From: Streptomyces odontomachi
GTDB lineage: Bacteria; Actinomycetota; Actinomycetes; Streptomycetales; Streptomycetaceae
Reading direction: 5' to 3'
Assembly (NCBI RefSeq): GCF_024435355.1
Contig: NZ_JAMJWG010000010.1
Coordinates: 248,001 to 312,000 of the forward strand
Length of the DNA stretch: 64,000 nt
Positions 26,037 through 34,671 of this stretch are shown in pieces. The notes beneath the pieces were generated by a model. It was not told the origin of the DNA and made no database searches. It was given only the letters and a program-made list of their open reading frames with translations. Position numbers and translations under genes: made by a program. Numbering within the stretch: position 1 is the stretch's first letter; the number at the start of each line of letters is the position of its first letter.

Positions 26037-26870
26037 ATGCCGACGCCCGCCGACCTCGTCGCCCGACTCCGCGCCACCGCACGCGAGCGCCGTGCGACAC
26101 GCCCCCGCGGCCCCGAACTCGCCTCCGTGGAGGACCTCTCCGGGCCCGGGGGCCTCGCCCTGCGCCGCTACCGTCCCGCGGCAGGGCACCGCCCCCTGCT
26201 GGTGTTCCTGCACGGCGGCGGGTTCGTCTTCTGCAACCTGGACACCCACGACCGCACCTGCCGCCGCATCGCCCTCGCCTGCGACGTCGACGTCCTCGCC
26301 GTCGACTACCGCCTCGCCCCGGAGCACCCCCACCCGGCCGCCGTCGTGGACGCGACCGCTGTCCTGCGCCGGGTGCGGCCCGCCGCCGTCGCGGGCGACA
26401 GCGCGGGCGGCTTCCTCGCCGCCGCGGCCTGCCTCGCACTCCGCGACGAGGGCGGCCCGCTGCCCGCCGTCCAGGCCCTGATCTGCCCCAACACCGACCT
26501 GACGCTCACCCAGCCGTCCATCGCCGAGAAGGGCACGGGCCACGGCCTGGACGCCGACGCGCTCACCGTCTTCGTCGAGGCGTTCGTCCCCGACCCCGCC
26601 GACCGGCCCGCCGCGTCCCCCCTGCACGCCGAGGACCTGTCCGGCCTGCCGGCGGCCCTGGTGGTCACCGCCGAGCACGACCCCCTGCGCGACGAGGGCG
26701 ACGCCTACGCGCGGCGCCTCGCCGAGGCCGGCGTGCCGGTCCGGCACCGCTGCGAACCCGGCCTCGAACACGGCTTCATCCAGGGCATGGACCTCACCGA
26801 CCCCACCGCCGCAGCGGCCCACGAACGCGTCTTCGCCGACCTGCGGGACCTGGTGCATGCGACTGCGTAG
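26037..26870 (+). CDS. Alpha/beta hydrolase, hormone-sensitive-lipase type
   Basis: A 277-residue serine hydrolase of the HSL/BD-FAE family. The oxyanion-hole motif is HGGGFVF (~58-64). The nucleophile elbow GDSAGG (~120) follows, then an acid near AEHDPLRDEGD and His in EPGLEHGF near the C-terminus. AGGATGGA precedes the ATG. These enzymes hydrolyse short-chain acyl esters. It lies 57 bp after the ThDP gene on the same strand and could be the last gene of that operon. Confidence 0.92.
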   Translation: MPTPADLVARLRATARERRATRPRGPELASVEDLSGPGGLALRRYRPAAGHRPLLVFLHGGGFVFCNLDTHDRTCRRIALACDVDVLAVDYRLAPEHPHPAAVVDATAVLRRVRPAAVAGDSAGGFLAAAACLALRDEGGPLPAVQALICPNTDLTLTQPSIAEKGTGHGLDADALTVFVEAFVPDPADRPAASPLHAEDLSGLPAALVVTAEHDPLRDEGDAYARRLAEAGVPVRHRCEPGLEHGFIQGMDLTDPTAAAAHERVFADLRDLVHATA

Positions 26871-26945
26871 CGGGTAGCTCATGGCTGCGAAGTCCTGCCG
26901 GCCAGGCCGGATCGGGGTGAGATCGCCGGTCCTGCCGTTCCGTAC

Positions 26946-27371
26946 TCATCGCCCGGTGGACACGGTCTCCGCGCCGCTGCCCAGGGCTCGTTCCTCTGCG
27001 TGTGCCAGCCAGAAGAAAACGGGCGGCAGACCGAGCTCGATCACCGCCAGCGGGATCTGGAACCACTGCGGCCAGCCGTGCAGGGCAAGCGAAAGCAGCC
27101 GCCCCACGCCACCCAGCAGAAAGACGCCCGCCAGCCACCGCACCGCCGAAGCCGGGATGGGCCGCTGCCGAGCAGCCCAGAGCCAGGCCAGCCCGTAGCC
27201 GGAGAAGCTGGCCCCCATGAAACGACCCCAGCTGTCGACCGTCGTGCCGGCGGAGGCCGCGCCGGGGATCGCCGCGTTGCCGAGAAGCACGTGAGACACG
27301 CCGATCAGCACGCAGGCCCAGCCCATCAGTTGTGTGAGTACCCGCAAGGCCCTTGCCATGACCCCTCGCAA
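26946..27371 (-). CDS. Small membrane protein, DUF4345-like
   Basis: A 141-residue (or 137 from ATG 27359) protein with four hydrophobic segments. The pattern is GRFMGASFSGYGLAWLWAA...RWLAGVFLLGGVGRLLSL, typical of DUF4345. Function unknown. It diverges from a TetR gene, and a perfect 18-bp palindrome lies 20 bp before the upstream TTG start, so it is the probable target of that regulator. Confidence 0.8.
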   Translation of the reverse strand: MRGVMARALRVLTQLMGWACVLIGVSHVLLGNAAIPGAASAGTTVDSWGRFMGASFSGYGLAWLWAARQRPIPASAVRWLAGVFLLGGVGRLLSLALHGWPQWFQIPLAVIELGLPPVFFWLAHAEERALGSGAETVSTGR

Positions 27372-27390
27372 TCCGCCGCGACAAGACTTA

Positions 27391-27408
27391 AGTAGACACG
27401 TGTCTACT
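27391..27408. promoter_or_regulatory. Putative TetR operator O1 (perfect palindrome)
   Basis: AGTAGACACGTGTCTACT is a perfect 18-bp palindrome next to the start of the DUF4345-like gene. A closely related imperfect copy lies at 27438-27455 near the TetR start. Confidence 0.75.
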
Positions 27409-27435
27409 AGGTTGATGCTCTACTAGGTTGATGCT
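27404..27435. repeat. 16-bp direct repeat, two exact copies, between two operators
   Basis: CTACTAGGTTGATGCT occurs at 27404-27419 and again exactly at 27420-27435. Each copy begins with the CTACT half-site of the palindrome, so the duplication probably arose by slippage inside the operator region. Confidence 0.85.
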
Positions 27436-27437
27436 CT

Positions 27438-27455
27438 AGTAGACGCGTGTCAACT
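27438..27455. promoter_or_regulatory. Putative TetR operator O2
   Basis: AGTAGACGCGTGTCAACT differs at two positions from the perfect palindrome 47 bp away and ends 5 bp before the TetR GTG start. It is a likely autoregulatory site. Confidence 0.7.
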
Positions 27456-27460
27456 AGTCT

Positions 27461-28087
27461 GTGTGCGTGCCCCCTCGCCAGCGACTCAGCCCCACCGACC
27501 GCCGCGCCCAGCTCCTCTCCGTCGGAGCGCGATTCTTTGCGGCATGCCCGTACGACGAGGTGCTCATGGAGGAAGTCGCCAAAGCAGCCGGCGTCTCCCG
27601 AGCCCTGCTCTACCGTCACTTCCCCAGCAAGCAGGCGCTCTTCGCGGCCGTCTACCGACAGGCGGCGGACCGGCTGCTCGCCGAGACCCGGCTCGACCCC
27701 GCCGACTCGCTGGTGGAACAGCTCGTCCAGGGCATGGACGTCCACCTCGACTACTTCGTGGCGAACCGCAACACCGTTCTCGCCGCGAACCGGGTCCTCG
27801 CGGGCGACCCGGTCATTCAGTCGATCATGACCAACGAGCTGGACGCACTCCGTACCCGACTGCTGGCGGTACTCCCGCTTGCACACGGCAGCACCCGCGA
27901 GGCGGTGTCCGCCGTGCTGAAGAGCTGGCTGGTCTTCGTCCAGGTCCTCTGCGTCGACTGGCTCACCCATGAGACCTGCTCCCGCACCGAGCTCCGCGAC
28001 AGCTGCGTCGGCGCGCTCCTGGGCGCTCTCCGGCCCCTGCTCGCCGACGGCCCGGGTCAGACCCGGACCCCCGCCGGGGGTGCCTGA
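27461..28087 (+). CDS. TetR family transcriptional regulator
   Basis: A 208-residue TetR protein. The HTH is DRRAQLLSVGARFFAACPYDEVLMEEVAKAAGVSRALLYRHFPSKQALF, with the usual LYRHF. The start is GTG at 27461 or 27467, immediately after the second palindrome. Two related 18-bp palindromes flank a 16-bp duplication in the divergent promoter. It should repress itself and the DUF4345-like gene. Its 3' end overlaps the convergent amidase gene by 31 bp. Confidence 0.93.
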   Translation: MCVPPRQRLSPTDRRAQLLSVGARFFAACPYDEVLMEEVAKAAGVSRALLYRHFPSKQALFAAVYRQAADRLLAETRLDPADSLVEQLVQGMDVHLDYFVANRNTVLAANRVLAGDPVIQSIMTNELDALRTRLLAVLPLAHGSTREAVSAVLKSWLVFVQVLCVDWLTHETCSRTELRDSCVGALLGALRPLLADGPGQTRTPAGGA

Positions 28088-29523
28088 AAGCCGCCGATCC
28101 TCCGCTCCAACATCTCGGCCAGCCGCAACGGGGTGCGGTCCTCGTACATCGGGCCGATGAGTTGCACTCCCACCGGGAGGCCCTCGGGGGACCTGCCCGC
28201 CGGTACGGCGGTGGCGGGTAGGCCGGGCATGGTGGCGACACCGGCCCAGACGAGCTGGTCGAAGTACGGGTACGTGGCACCGTCGATGTCGATCCGGCGC
28301 TCCATCCGAGCGGGGTTCTGGTCGTGCGGGAACGCGGGAGTGGGCGTGATGGGGCACACCACGGCGTCGAACTCGGCGAAGAGCCGGCGCCAGCGCTGGC
28401 GGTGGAGTTCGCGGCTGTTGTTCGCCGCGATCCAGTCGCGGTGGCTGAACGCGATGCCGCGCAGCCGCGCCGCGTCGAGACTCCGGTCGTCCGCGCTCAG
28501 CCCGGCGGCGCCGGCCCGCAGCTGCTCGTACGCTTCGTCGGAGAAACCCGCGACGATGCCCGAGAAATGCAACTGCGTGTAGAGCACCGCGGCTTCGGTC
28601 AGGTCGGGCAGCAGCGGGCTGTGCCAGGCGACGCGAGCACCGGCGTCGACGAGCGCGTCGGCGACCCGGTGCACGCCCGCCCGCACCGCGGACCCGGTCG
28701 GAATGAGCGGATGCTCCTCGATGACCAGCACCCGGAAGTCGCGCAGCCGCTCATGGCGCGCGGGCGGCAGCGCCAGGTCGTGCGCCACACCGAGGGTCAG
28801 CGGGTCGGGTCCGGCCATGACGTCGAGCAGGAGCGTGAGGTCGCGGGCGGTGCGCGCCATCGGACCGACGACGGCGAGGTCGTGATCGACCGGCAGGGCC
28901 GGCGCGGGCGGCGGGACCATACCGCGGGCCGACGCCAGCCCGAGTGTCGGCTTGTGTGCGTAGACACCGCAGAAGTGGGCGGGGGTGCGCAACGAACCGG
29001 CGATGTCGGAGCCGATGGACAGCGCGCCGAATCCGGCGGCCAGGGCCGCCGCCGATCCGCCGGAGGATCCACCCGAGGTGCGACCGTGGTCCCACGGGTT
29101 GCTGGTGGTGCCGTAGAGGTCGTTGAAGGTCTGGATGTCTTGCAGCCCCGCGGGCACGTTGGTCTTGCCGAGCACCACAGCGCCCGCGTCCTTGAGCCGC
29201 GCCACCTGCACCGCGTCCTCGTCCGGCAGGTGGTTCCGGTGCGCCGGCATGCCCCAGGTCGTGGGCAGCCCGGCCATGTTGTAGGACTCCTTGACCGTCA
29301 CCGGTATGCCGAGCAGCGGCCGGTCCTCACCACGGGCACGAGCCTGGTCGGCAGCGCGCGCGGCGGCCCGTGCACGGTCGAAGTCCGGCACGCAGATCGC
29401 GTTGATCGCCTTGTCGTCACGCTCGATACGGGCGATCGCCTCGTCGGTCAGTTCCGCCGATGTCACGTCACCGGCTCGCAAGGCGGCCGCGATTTCTTCG
29501 GCCGCCTGAAGGTTCCACTCCAT
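28057..29523 (-). CDS. Amidase signature family hydrolase
   Basis: A 488-residue amidase, starting at 29523 (MEWNLQAAEEIAAALRAGDV); the longer upstream frame is antisense to other genes. The Ser-cisSer-Lys triad motifs are present: Lys in VTVKESYN (~78), the Gly/Ser-rich signature GRTSGGSSGGSAAALAAG (~148-165), and the nucleophile Ser in SDIAGSLRTPA (~177). Members hydrolyse carboxylic amides, including indoleacetamide and nicotinamide-like substrates; this one is not assignable. It is monocistronic and convergent with the TetR gene. Confidence 0.94.
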   Translation of the reverse strand: MEWNLQAAEEIAAALRAGDVTSAELTDEAIARIERDDKAINAICVPDFDRARAAARAADQARARGEDRPLLGIPVTVKESYNMAGLPTTWGMPAHRNHLPDEDAVQVARLKDAGAVVLGKTNVPAGLQDIQTFNDLYGTTSNPWDHGRTSGGSSGGSAAALAAGFGALSIGSDIAGSLRTPAHFCGVYAHKPTLGLASARGMVPPPAPALPVDHDLAVVGPMARTARDLTLLLDVMAGPDPLTLGVAHDLALPPARHERLRDFRVLVIEEHPLIPTGSAVRAGVHRVADALVDAGARVAWHSPLLPDLTEAAVLYTQLHFSGIVAGFSDEAYEQLRAGAAGLSADDRSLDAARLRGIAFSHRDWIAANNSRELHRQRWRRLFAEFDAVVCPITPTPAFPHDQNPARMERRIDIDGATYPYFDQLVWAGVATMPGLPATAVPAGRSPEGLPVGVQLIGPMYEDRTPLRLAEMLERRIGGFQAPPAGVRV

Positions 29524-29622
29524 GAATCCGAACCGTACCGACCCCTGGAACGGGCCACGAAATGCCGTTTTGTGCAACCGGAACGGTGCCTGCCGGCATG
29601 AAGGGACTCGTAGGGTGAGTGG

Positions 29623-30777
29623 ATGGCGGATTCCCCCCGGGAGATCTTCGGAGCCGCTGCGCTCCAGGACCTCTTGACCGGCCTTTGCGGCTCGCCGGTC
29701 GCTGTCGACCGCTGGCAGTCGCTGGAGCCGTGGTCCGTGGCCCGGGTCTGGCTTCGCGGTGCTTCGGAGCTTCCGTGCTCCGTCGTCGTCAAACGGGTTT
29801 CGGACGGGGAACGCGATGCCCGCACCGCCGCATGGCGGCTGCGTACGGAACTGGCGGCGCTCCGGTTCCTCAGCGAGGACAGGGGGACGGCGCTCGGCCC
29901 CCGCGTCGTCGCCGCCGACCCGGCTGCCGGATTCCTGGTCCTGGAAGACCTCGCCCCTCGGGTCCCGCTGGACCAGTTGCTTCGACGGGACGGTGCGGCA
30001 GCGCACGGCGAGCGGCTGGCGGCGTTCGCCCGCGCCCGCGGTGCGCTGAGCGCCGCCACCGCCGGGCAGGCCGAGGCCTACTACGCGCGTCGGGCCGCCC
30101 TGGGACCGGTTGACGCCGCTACGGACCGGGCCGGGCGGCTCGCCCCGCTCCGGAAGCAGGCGATCCAGGACGCGTCGGCACTCGGAGTACCGGCAAGCAG
30201 CCAGGCCGAACACGAACTTGCCACGGCGATGGCGGAGTTGACCGACCCGGGCCCCTTCCTTGCCCTGAGTAACGGTGACGCGGAAGCCAACAACGTCCTG
30301 CTCCACGCCTCCGGCCCGCCCGACGCCCGCCTCATCGACTTCGAATTCGCCGGCTACACCCATGCGCTGACCGACGCCGTGTGCCTGCACGTGCCCGGCC
30401 CGGCCTGGCTGGCCGTGGGCGATCCCGCCGCCGCGGGCCTCGCCGACCAGTACCGCAGCGCCCTGGCCCACGGCATCCCGGAGGCCGAGGACGACCGGCG
30501 GTACGGAGACGGCCTCGCCGCCGCCTGCGTGTCCTGGGCACTCGTTCGCCTCCAGCGCTTCGCCCGCCTCGACACCCGCCCGCCCGGTGACCACAGCCGA
30601 CTCCAGCTCGTCGCCACCCTGGAGGCCACCGCACACACCGCCGAGACCCATCGGGCCCTGCCCCACGTCACCGGCTGGATCCACCGTACGGCCACGGCGC
30701 TGCGCCACCGCTGGCCCGACGCGAACCAGGACCTCGCCGACTCGGGGAGGTTCCCGCCGTACCGGCCCCGGGGCTGA
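29623..30777 (+). CDS. Aminoglycoside phosphotransferase-like (APH fold) protein
   Basis: A 384-residue protein with an APH/choline kinase-like fold. An N-lobe Lys lies in CSVVVKRV (~62). The catalytic segment reads LSNGDAEANNVLL (~209), where the usual HGD has Asn before Gly-Asp, so the catalytic Asp is kept but the His is not. The metal-binding DFEFAG (~230) follows. It is more likely a small-molecule kinase of unknown substrate than a resistance gene. It diverges from the amidase by about 100 bp. Confidence 0.75.
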   Translation: MADSPREIFGAAALQDLLTGLCGSPVAVDRWQSLEPWSVARVWLRGASELPCSVVVKRVSDGERDARTAAWRLRTELAALRFLSEDRGTALGPRVVAADPAAGFLVLEDLAPRVPLDQLLRRDGAAAHGERLAAFARARGALSAATAGQAEAYYARRAALGPVDAATDRAGRLAPLRKQAIQDASALGVPASSQAEHELATAMAELTDPGPFLALSNGDAEANNVLLHASGPPDARLIDFEFAGYTHALTDAVCLHVPGPAWLAVGDPAAAGLADQYRSALAHGIPEAEDDRRYGDGLAAACVSWALVRLQRFARLDTRPPGDHSRLQLVATLEATAHTAETHRALPHVTGWIHRTATALRHRWPDANQDLADSGRFPPYRPRG

Positions 30778-30855
30778 CGGCACCTTCGCAGTCCTGCGTT
30801 CTGCTGTCGGGCAAGACCGTCGCGATGGCGAGGGCATGGGCGACATGATCGTGAC

Positions 30856-31551
30856 ATGCAGCCGGTATTCGTTCTCGTACACAGTCCGTCCGTGGGTCCC
30901 TCGACCTGGCACCCGGTGGCCGAACGCCTGACGGCGGCGGGGTATCAGGTGCGGCTGCCGTCCCTGCTGCACGTGGGCGCCGGTGCTCCGCCCTTCTGGC
31001 CCCGCGTCGTCAGCGCCGTCCGCGACGACCTCCGGCAGGTACCGGCCGGCAGGGCTGTCACGCTGGTGGCACACAGCAACGCGGGCTTGTTCCTTCCGGT
31101 GATCCGCTCGGGCCTCGACCATCCGGTGACCGGCTCGGTCTTCGTCGATGCGGCCCTGCCGGCCCGGACCGGCCCGACCCCGGTCGCCTCACCCGAGTTC
31201 CTGGAGTTCCTCCGCCCGATGGCGGTGAACGGCGGGCTGCCTCGCTGGACCGACTGGTGGGACGAGGAGGACGTCGCCCCCATGTTCTCCGATCCGCTGA
31301 CGCGGCAGAGGGTCGTCGAGGAGCAGCCCACCCTGCCGCTGTCCTACTACGAGCAGCACATCCCCGTCCCCGCCGGCTGGGACGACCATCCCTGCTCCTA
31401 CCTGCTGTTCGGTCCTCCGTACGACGACGTTGCCGCCGAGGCGCGCGAACGCGGCTGGCGCGTGGCACGGCTGCCCGGCGCGCACCTCCACCAGATCGTC
31501 GATCCCGCCGGTACCGCCCGGCACCTCGTCAGGCTCGCCACGACGGCTTGA
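30856..31551 (+). CDS. Alpha/beta hydrolase
   Basis: A 231-residue alpha/beta hydrolase. The N-terminal VFVLVHSPSVGPSTW carries the oxyanion strand, the nucleophile elbow is AHSNAG (Ser ~75), and the likely catalytic His is in LPGAHLHQIVD near the C-terminus. It is similar in size to the plant esterase-like hydrolases (salicylate/methylester type). It ends 42 bp from the convergent kinase gene. Confidence 0.88.
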   Translation: MQPVFVLVHSPSVGPSTWHPVAERLTAAGYQVRLPSLLHVGAGAPPFWPRVVSAVRDDLRQVPAGRAVTLVAHSNAGLFLPVIRSGLDHPVTGSVFVDAALPARTGPTPVASPEFLEFLRPMAVNGGLPRWTDWWDEEDVAPMFSDPLTRQRVVEEQPTLPLSYYEQHIPVPAGWDDHPCSYLLFGPPYDDVAAEARERGWRVARLPGAHLHQIVDPAGTARHLVRLATTA

Positions 31552-31593
31552 TCGACGTCCGACGGGCGGCTCGGCGGCGCTTGCCTGGGCCGG

Positions 31594-33729
31594 TCAGGCG
31601 GGCCCGTTCGGGCTCCGGGAGAAGGCGGTGTCGCCGGCCATCGCCACGATCGCGTCCTTGACGAGCATCACTCGCGGCGGGTAGTCCTGCGCCTTGTCGC
31701 CGGGGTCGGGCAGTGCGGAGGTGCGCCAGACCTCCGCTCCGGTGCGGCTGTCCAGCGCCAGCAGACGGCCGAAGCGGTTGGCGAAATAGACCCGCTTGTA
31801 CGTCGCCGACACCGCGGGCGCGGACAGGCTCTCCACGTCCGTCATCTTCTGCCAGAGTTGTTTGCCGCTGTCCGCCGACACCGCGGTGACCGACCCGTTG
31901 GACCGGACGAAGTAGACGACGCCGTCCACGAGGGTGGCCGCGCCGGTCAGCGGATGTGCCAGCGGGATCCGTCTGATCTGCCCGGTCTTCGGCGCCACCC
32001 GCAGCAGCGCGTTGTACGGCCGTTCGTACCCGGAGTCGTACACGTCCTTCGCGGTCTGCGGGGCGAGGAACAGGGGCTGCCCGCCGACAGCGCCGAGCGC
32101 TTCCGCCTTCTTGGGCAGTGTGGCGGTCTCGGTGAGGCTGCCGGGTCCGATCTTCATCAGCTCGACCGGGGCCTGGCCGGGCTCGGTGCCCTGCGAGCAC
32201 AGGGCGTAGGGGGCGCCCCCCAGCGCTGTCGGAGTGCACAGCTCGTCCAGCGAGGGCGTCCGCCACAGTTCCTTGCCGGCGGGCCCGTATGCCACGAAAG
32301 ACGCTTGATCGGGAGACATGGTCAGCAGTCCGCCGTCGTACAGGACCGCCTCCTCGGACGTGCTGATGTCGCGTTGCCACCGCCGGTGCCCGGTACCGGC
32401 GTCGAGGGCCACGACCCGCCTGGTCCTGTCGTCGGGTTGCTCGTGCACGTAGACCAGCCCGTCGCGAACGCCGATCGGCTGCGCCCCCTGGGGGCGGGTG
32501 CCGGTCCGCCACCGGACGTGGCCGGAGGCCGTGTCGACCCTGGCGGCCGTCATTCCCGTACCGCCGCAGAACAGGGCGCCTCCCCCCGCCACGCATCCGG
32601 GGCTGTTGTAGTCGAGCGGGATGCCCTTCACGTCGTACCGCAGTTTCGTCTGCCAGGGCCGCCAGCCGTCGGGCAGTGCGGCGGCACGGCCGGCGTCGTC
32701 GGAGGCGGCGGTGTCCGGATCGGACACGAAGACGCCCACCCCGATGCACAGCGCTGCGACGGCCAGCGCAGCGCCGAGGCCGGTGAGCAGCATCCGGCGG
32801 CGGCGCTTGCCGGTGCCGGCGCCGGTCGCGGCGCTCGCGTGGGTGGTGGTCTCGCTCCGAGATGTGGGACGGCGCCGTGCTTTCGCGGACTGCCCGGACT
32901 TCGGGGACCCGACGATGTCGGATTGGGGCAACGCCTGGAGCATGCGGTATATGTCCGTCAGCTCCGGTCGTGCGGCCGGGTCCTTGTCCAGGCAGCGTTC
33001 GACGATGTCCAGGAGCGCTTCGGGCACCCCGCCGAGGTCCGGGGTCCCGTGCACCACCTGATAGCCGGTGATGTACGGGCTGTCGGCGTCGAACGGTCCC
33101 GTGCCGATAGCCGCGAACACCAGCAGCGAGCCCAGCGAGAACACGTCCGAGGCCGGCGTGACGTCCCGGGGAGAGGCCAGTTGTTCCGGCGACATGAAGG
33201 GGGGAGTGCCGATCATCCGCCCGGTCGTGGTGTAGCTCTGGTTGTCGGCGGCGCGCGATATGCCGAAGTCGATGACGCGCGGCCCGTCCTCGGTCATCAG
33301 GACGTTGCCCGGTTTGAGGTCCCGGTGCACCAGGCCCACCCGGTGGATGTCGCGCAGCGCCTCGGTGAGCCCCAGCCCCAGCGCCCGCAGTTCACGCTGG
33401 CTCAGCGGGCCGGCCTGCTTGACCACTTCGGCAAGGTTGAGCCCCGGCACGTAGAGCGTCGCCATCCACGGCCGCTCGGCGTCCGGGTCGGCGTCCACGA
33501 CGGGCGCGGTGAAGGCACCGCTCACCCTGCGCGCTGCCGCGATCTCCTGCCGGAAGCGCGTCCGGAACTCCTCCTCCTGAGCGTACGGCCCGTGCACGAG
33601 CTTGACCGCGACCTGCCGTCCCGAGGCGGAGACCCCCAGATAGACGACTCCCATGCCGCCCGCCCCGAGCCGACCGAGCAGGGTGTACCCGCCTATGGAC
33701 TCCGGGTCCCCGGTGCTCAGGGGCGTCAT
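31594..33729 (-). CDS. Membrane Ser/Thr protein kinase with C-terminal PQQ-like beta-propeller
   Basis: A 711-residue PASTA-less Hanks-type kinase. The kinase domain covers residues ~13-270: glycine loop LGRLGAGGMGVVYLG, VAVKLVHG, catalytic HRDLKPGNVLM and DFGISRA. A low-complexity linker and one transmembrane segment (~317-340: RMLLTGLGAALAVAALCIGVG) follow. The extracytoplasmic part consists of PQQ-like repeats (DTASGHVRWRTG, DAGTGHRRWQRD, DSGKQLWQKM, DSRTGAEVWRTS). The start at 33729 (MTPLSTGDPESIGGY) follows GGAAG. The propeller is presumably the sensor. No obvious partner lies in the same operon. Confidence 0.94.
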   Translation of the reverse strand: MTPLSTGDPESIGGYTLLGRLGAGGMGVVYLGVSASGRQVAVKLVHGPYAQEEEFRTRFRQEIAAARRVSGAFTAPVVDADPDAERPWMATLYVPGLNLAEVVKQAGPLSQRELRALGLGLTEALRDIHRVGLVHRDLKPGNVLMTEDGPRVIDFGISRAADNQSYTTTGRMIGTPPFMSPEQLASPRDVTPASDVFSLGSLLVFAAIGTGPFDADSPYITGYQVVHGTPDLGGVPEALLDIVERCLDKDPAARPELTDIYRMLQALPQSDIVGSPKSGQSAKARRRPTSRSETTTHASAATGAGTGKRRRRMLLTGLGAALAVAALCIGVGVFVSDPDTAASDDAGRAAALPDGWRPWQTKLRYDVKGIPLDYNSPGCVAGGGALFCGGTGMTAARVDTASGHVRWRTGTRPQGAQPIGVRDGLVYVHEQPDDRTRRVVALDAGTGHRRWQRDISTSEEAVLYDGGLLTMSPDQASFVAYGPAGKELWRTPSLDELCTPTALGGAPYALCSQGTEPGQAPVELMKIGPGSLTETATLPKKAEALGAVGGQPLFLAPQTAKDVYDSGYERPYNALLRVAPKTGQIRRIPLAHPLTGAATLVDGVVYFVRSNGSVTAVSADSGKQLWQKMTDVESLSAPAVSATYKRVYFANRFGRLLALDSRTGAEVWRTSALPDPGDKAQDYPPRVMLVKDAIVAMAGDTAFSRSPNGPA

Positions 33730-33957
33730 CGCCGATCTTCCTTCCCAGCGCCTGCCTGCCTCACGGAGATCAGAGTAGGGCCTGCCGCCCCGGAAACGGA
33801 GCCGCGCACGCCACGCATCGCTGTCCCTGTGCCCCTGAGCCGTACGAGGGGTCATCCGGTCATCCGTCCAGGTGAGGGCGCGGCGCTTGGACCGATCCAG
33901 GCGCGAGACGGCTGACCAGCGGTCAGATGCGTCCAGTACGCACTTTATTGAGTGGCC

Positions 33958-34015
33958 GTCATTCCTCGGCCGGTCATTCCTCGGCCAGTCATTCCATGGT
34001 CGTCATTCCCTGGTC
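33958..34015. repeat. Degenerate 14-15 bp tandem repeat at the 3' end of an orphan gene
   Basis: GTCATTCCTCGGCCG at 33958-33972 and 33973-33987 (last base differs), followed by shortened copies at ~33988 and ~34001. The array crosses the stop codon of the 117-residue orphan gene and may have changed its C-terminus. Confidence 0.7.
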
Positions 34016-34356
34016 ATCGTCGCCGTTGCGCCCTCGGCGGTGACGACTGTCAGGAATACAGTGATTCTGGCGTTCGCACTGGAGAGATCGATGGTCTCGC
34101 CCCCCTGCCCGCCAATGCATCCGAGGGTGACGCCGGTCTGCGCAGGGACCTCAAGGACGAGCGCATCCATCGGTCCCGTAGAACCGGGTCCCCGAAATTG
34201 ACTTGCCGGCGTTATGAACGTGACGCCGCCTTCCGAGGTCTCGACATTCCTGGCCCAGATGTGCAGAAGAAAATCCGCGTCGCTGGTCACGTGCACGATT
34301 CGATCGTTATCGCCGAGACCGAAATAGCCACGCACGATGTGGTCGCTACCCGCCAT
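34003..34356 (-). CDS. Orphan 117-residue protein of unknown function
   Basis: I do not recognise this protein. The start at 34356 (MAGSDHIVRGYFGLGDNDRI) has AAAGGGG eight bases upstream; the longer frame from 34398 lacks a site. It has no signal peptide or membrane segment. Alternating hydrophobic patterns (HVTSDADFLLHIWARNV, ARITVFLTVVTAEG) suggest an all-beta fold. It contains one Cys. The base composition is less GC-rich than the neighbouring kinase and GTPase genes, and tandem repeats lie on both sides, which suggests a recently acquired or fast-evolving locus. Confidence 0.6.
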   Translation of the reverse strand: MAGSDHIVRGYFGLGDNDRIVHVTSDADFLLHIWARNVETSEGGVTFITPASQFRGPGSTGPMDALVLEVPAQTGVTLGCIGGQGGETIDLSSANARITVFLTVVTAEGATATMTRE

Positions 34357-34671
34357 AGGTTTTTCCCCTTTCCGGGACCAGACGACTGACCGATCCATGA
34401 CTGTCCGGTTCGACCGGACGGGTTGCGGGACGGGCGACCGACGTCGGGGGCTGCCGAGCAGCCGGGGGCTGCTGAGCTACCGGGGTGGCTGCTGAGCTAC
34501 CGGGGTGGCTGCTGAGCTACCGGCGGACTGCTGAGCTACAGAAGCGTGACGGCCATGAGAGACCTCCGGCTCCGCCTTCCGCGGCATGTCGGCTGCCGGA
34601 AGTCGATGAGTTTCGCCCAGACGAGCCGGAAACACTCTCTCCGAGTATCTTCCCCGGCATATCCCTGTCAA
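34357..34671. other. Intergenic region (315 bp) with hairpin and 20-bp repeats
   Basis: No gene is supported. It holds a small hairpin, GTCCGGT-TCG-ACCGGAC at 34403-34419, and the tandem array at 34467-34540. It should contain the promoter of the orphan gene on the minus strand. Confidence 0.5.
34467..34540. repeat. 20-bp tandem repeat, about 3.7 copies
   Basis: GGCTGCTGAGCTACCGGGGT at 34467-34486 and 34487-34506, a near copy from 34507, and a partial, diverged copy to about 34540. The period of 20 is not a multiple of three, so it is not coding. Confidence 0.85.

Noticed and set aside
24531..26882. 783-codon minus-strand frame opposite the ThDP enzyme and hydrolase genes
   Set aside because: Gly/Val/Asp-biased shadow with no recognisable domain; overlaps two well-supported genes.
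29623..30777. Aminoglycoside resistance gene
   Set aside because: The fold is APH-like but the catalytic loop departs from resistance enzymes and there is no mobile context; substrate left open.
29524..31122. N-terminal extension of the amidase frame to 31122
   Set aside because: It would add 533 codons antisense to two good genes; the amidase begins with its usual N-terminus at 29523.
34467..34540. Tandem 20-bp repeats as a possible CRISPR array
   Set aside because: Units abut with no spacers and only ~3.7 copies; no cas genes nearby.
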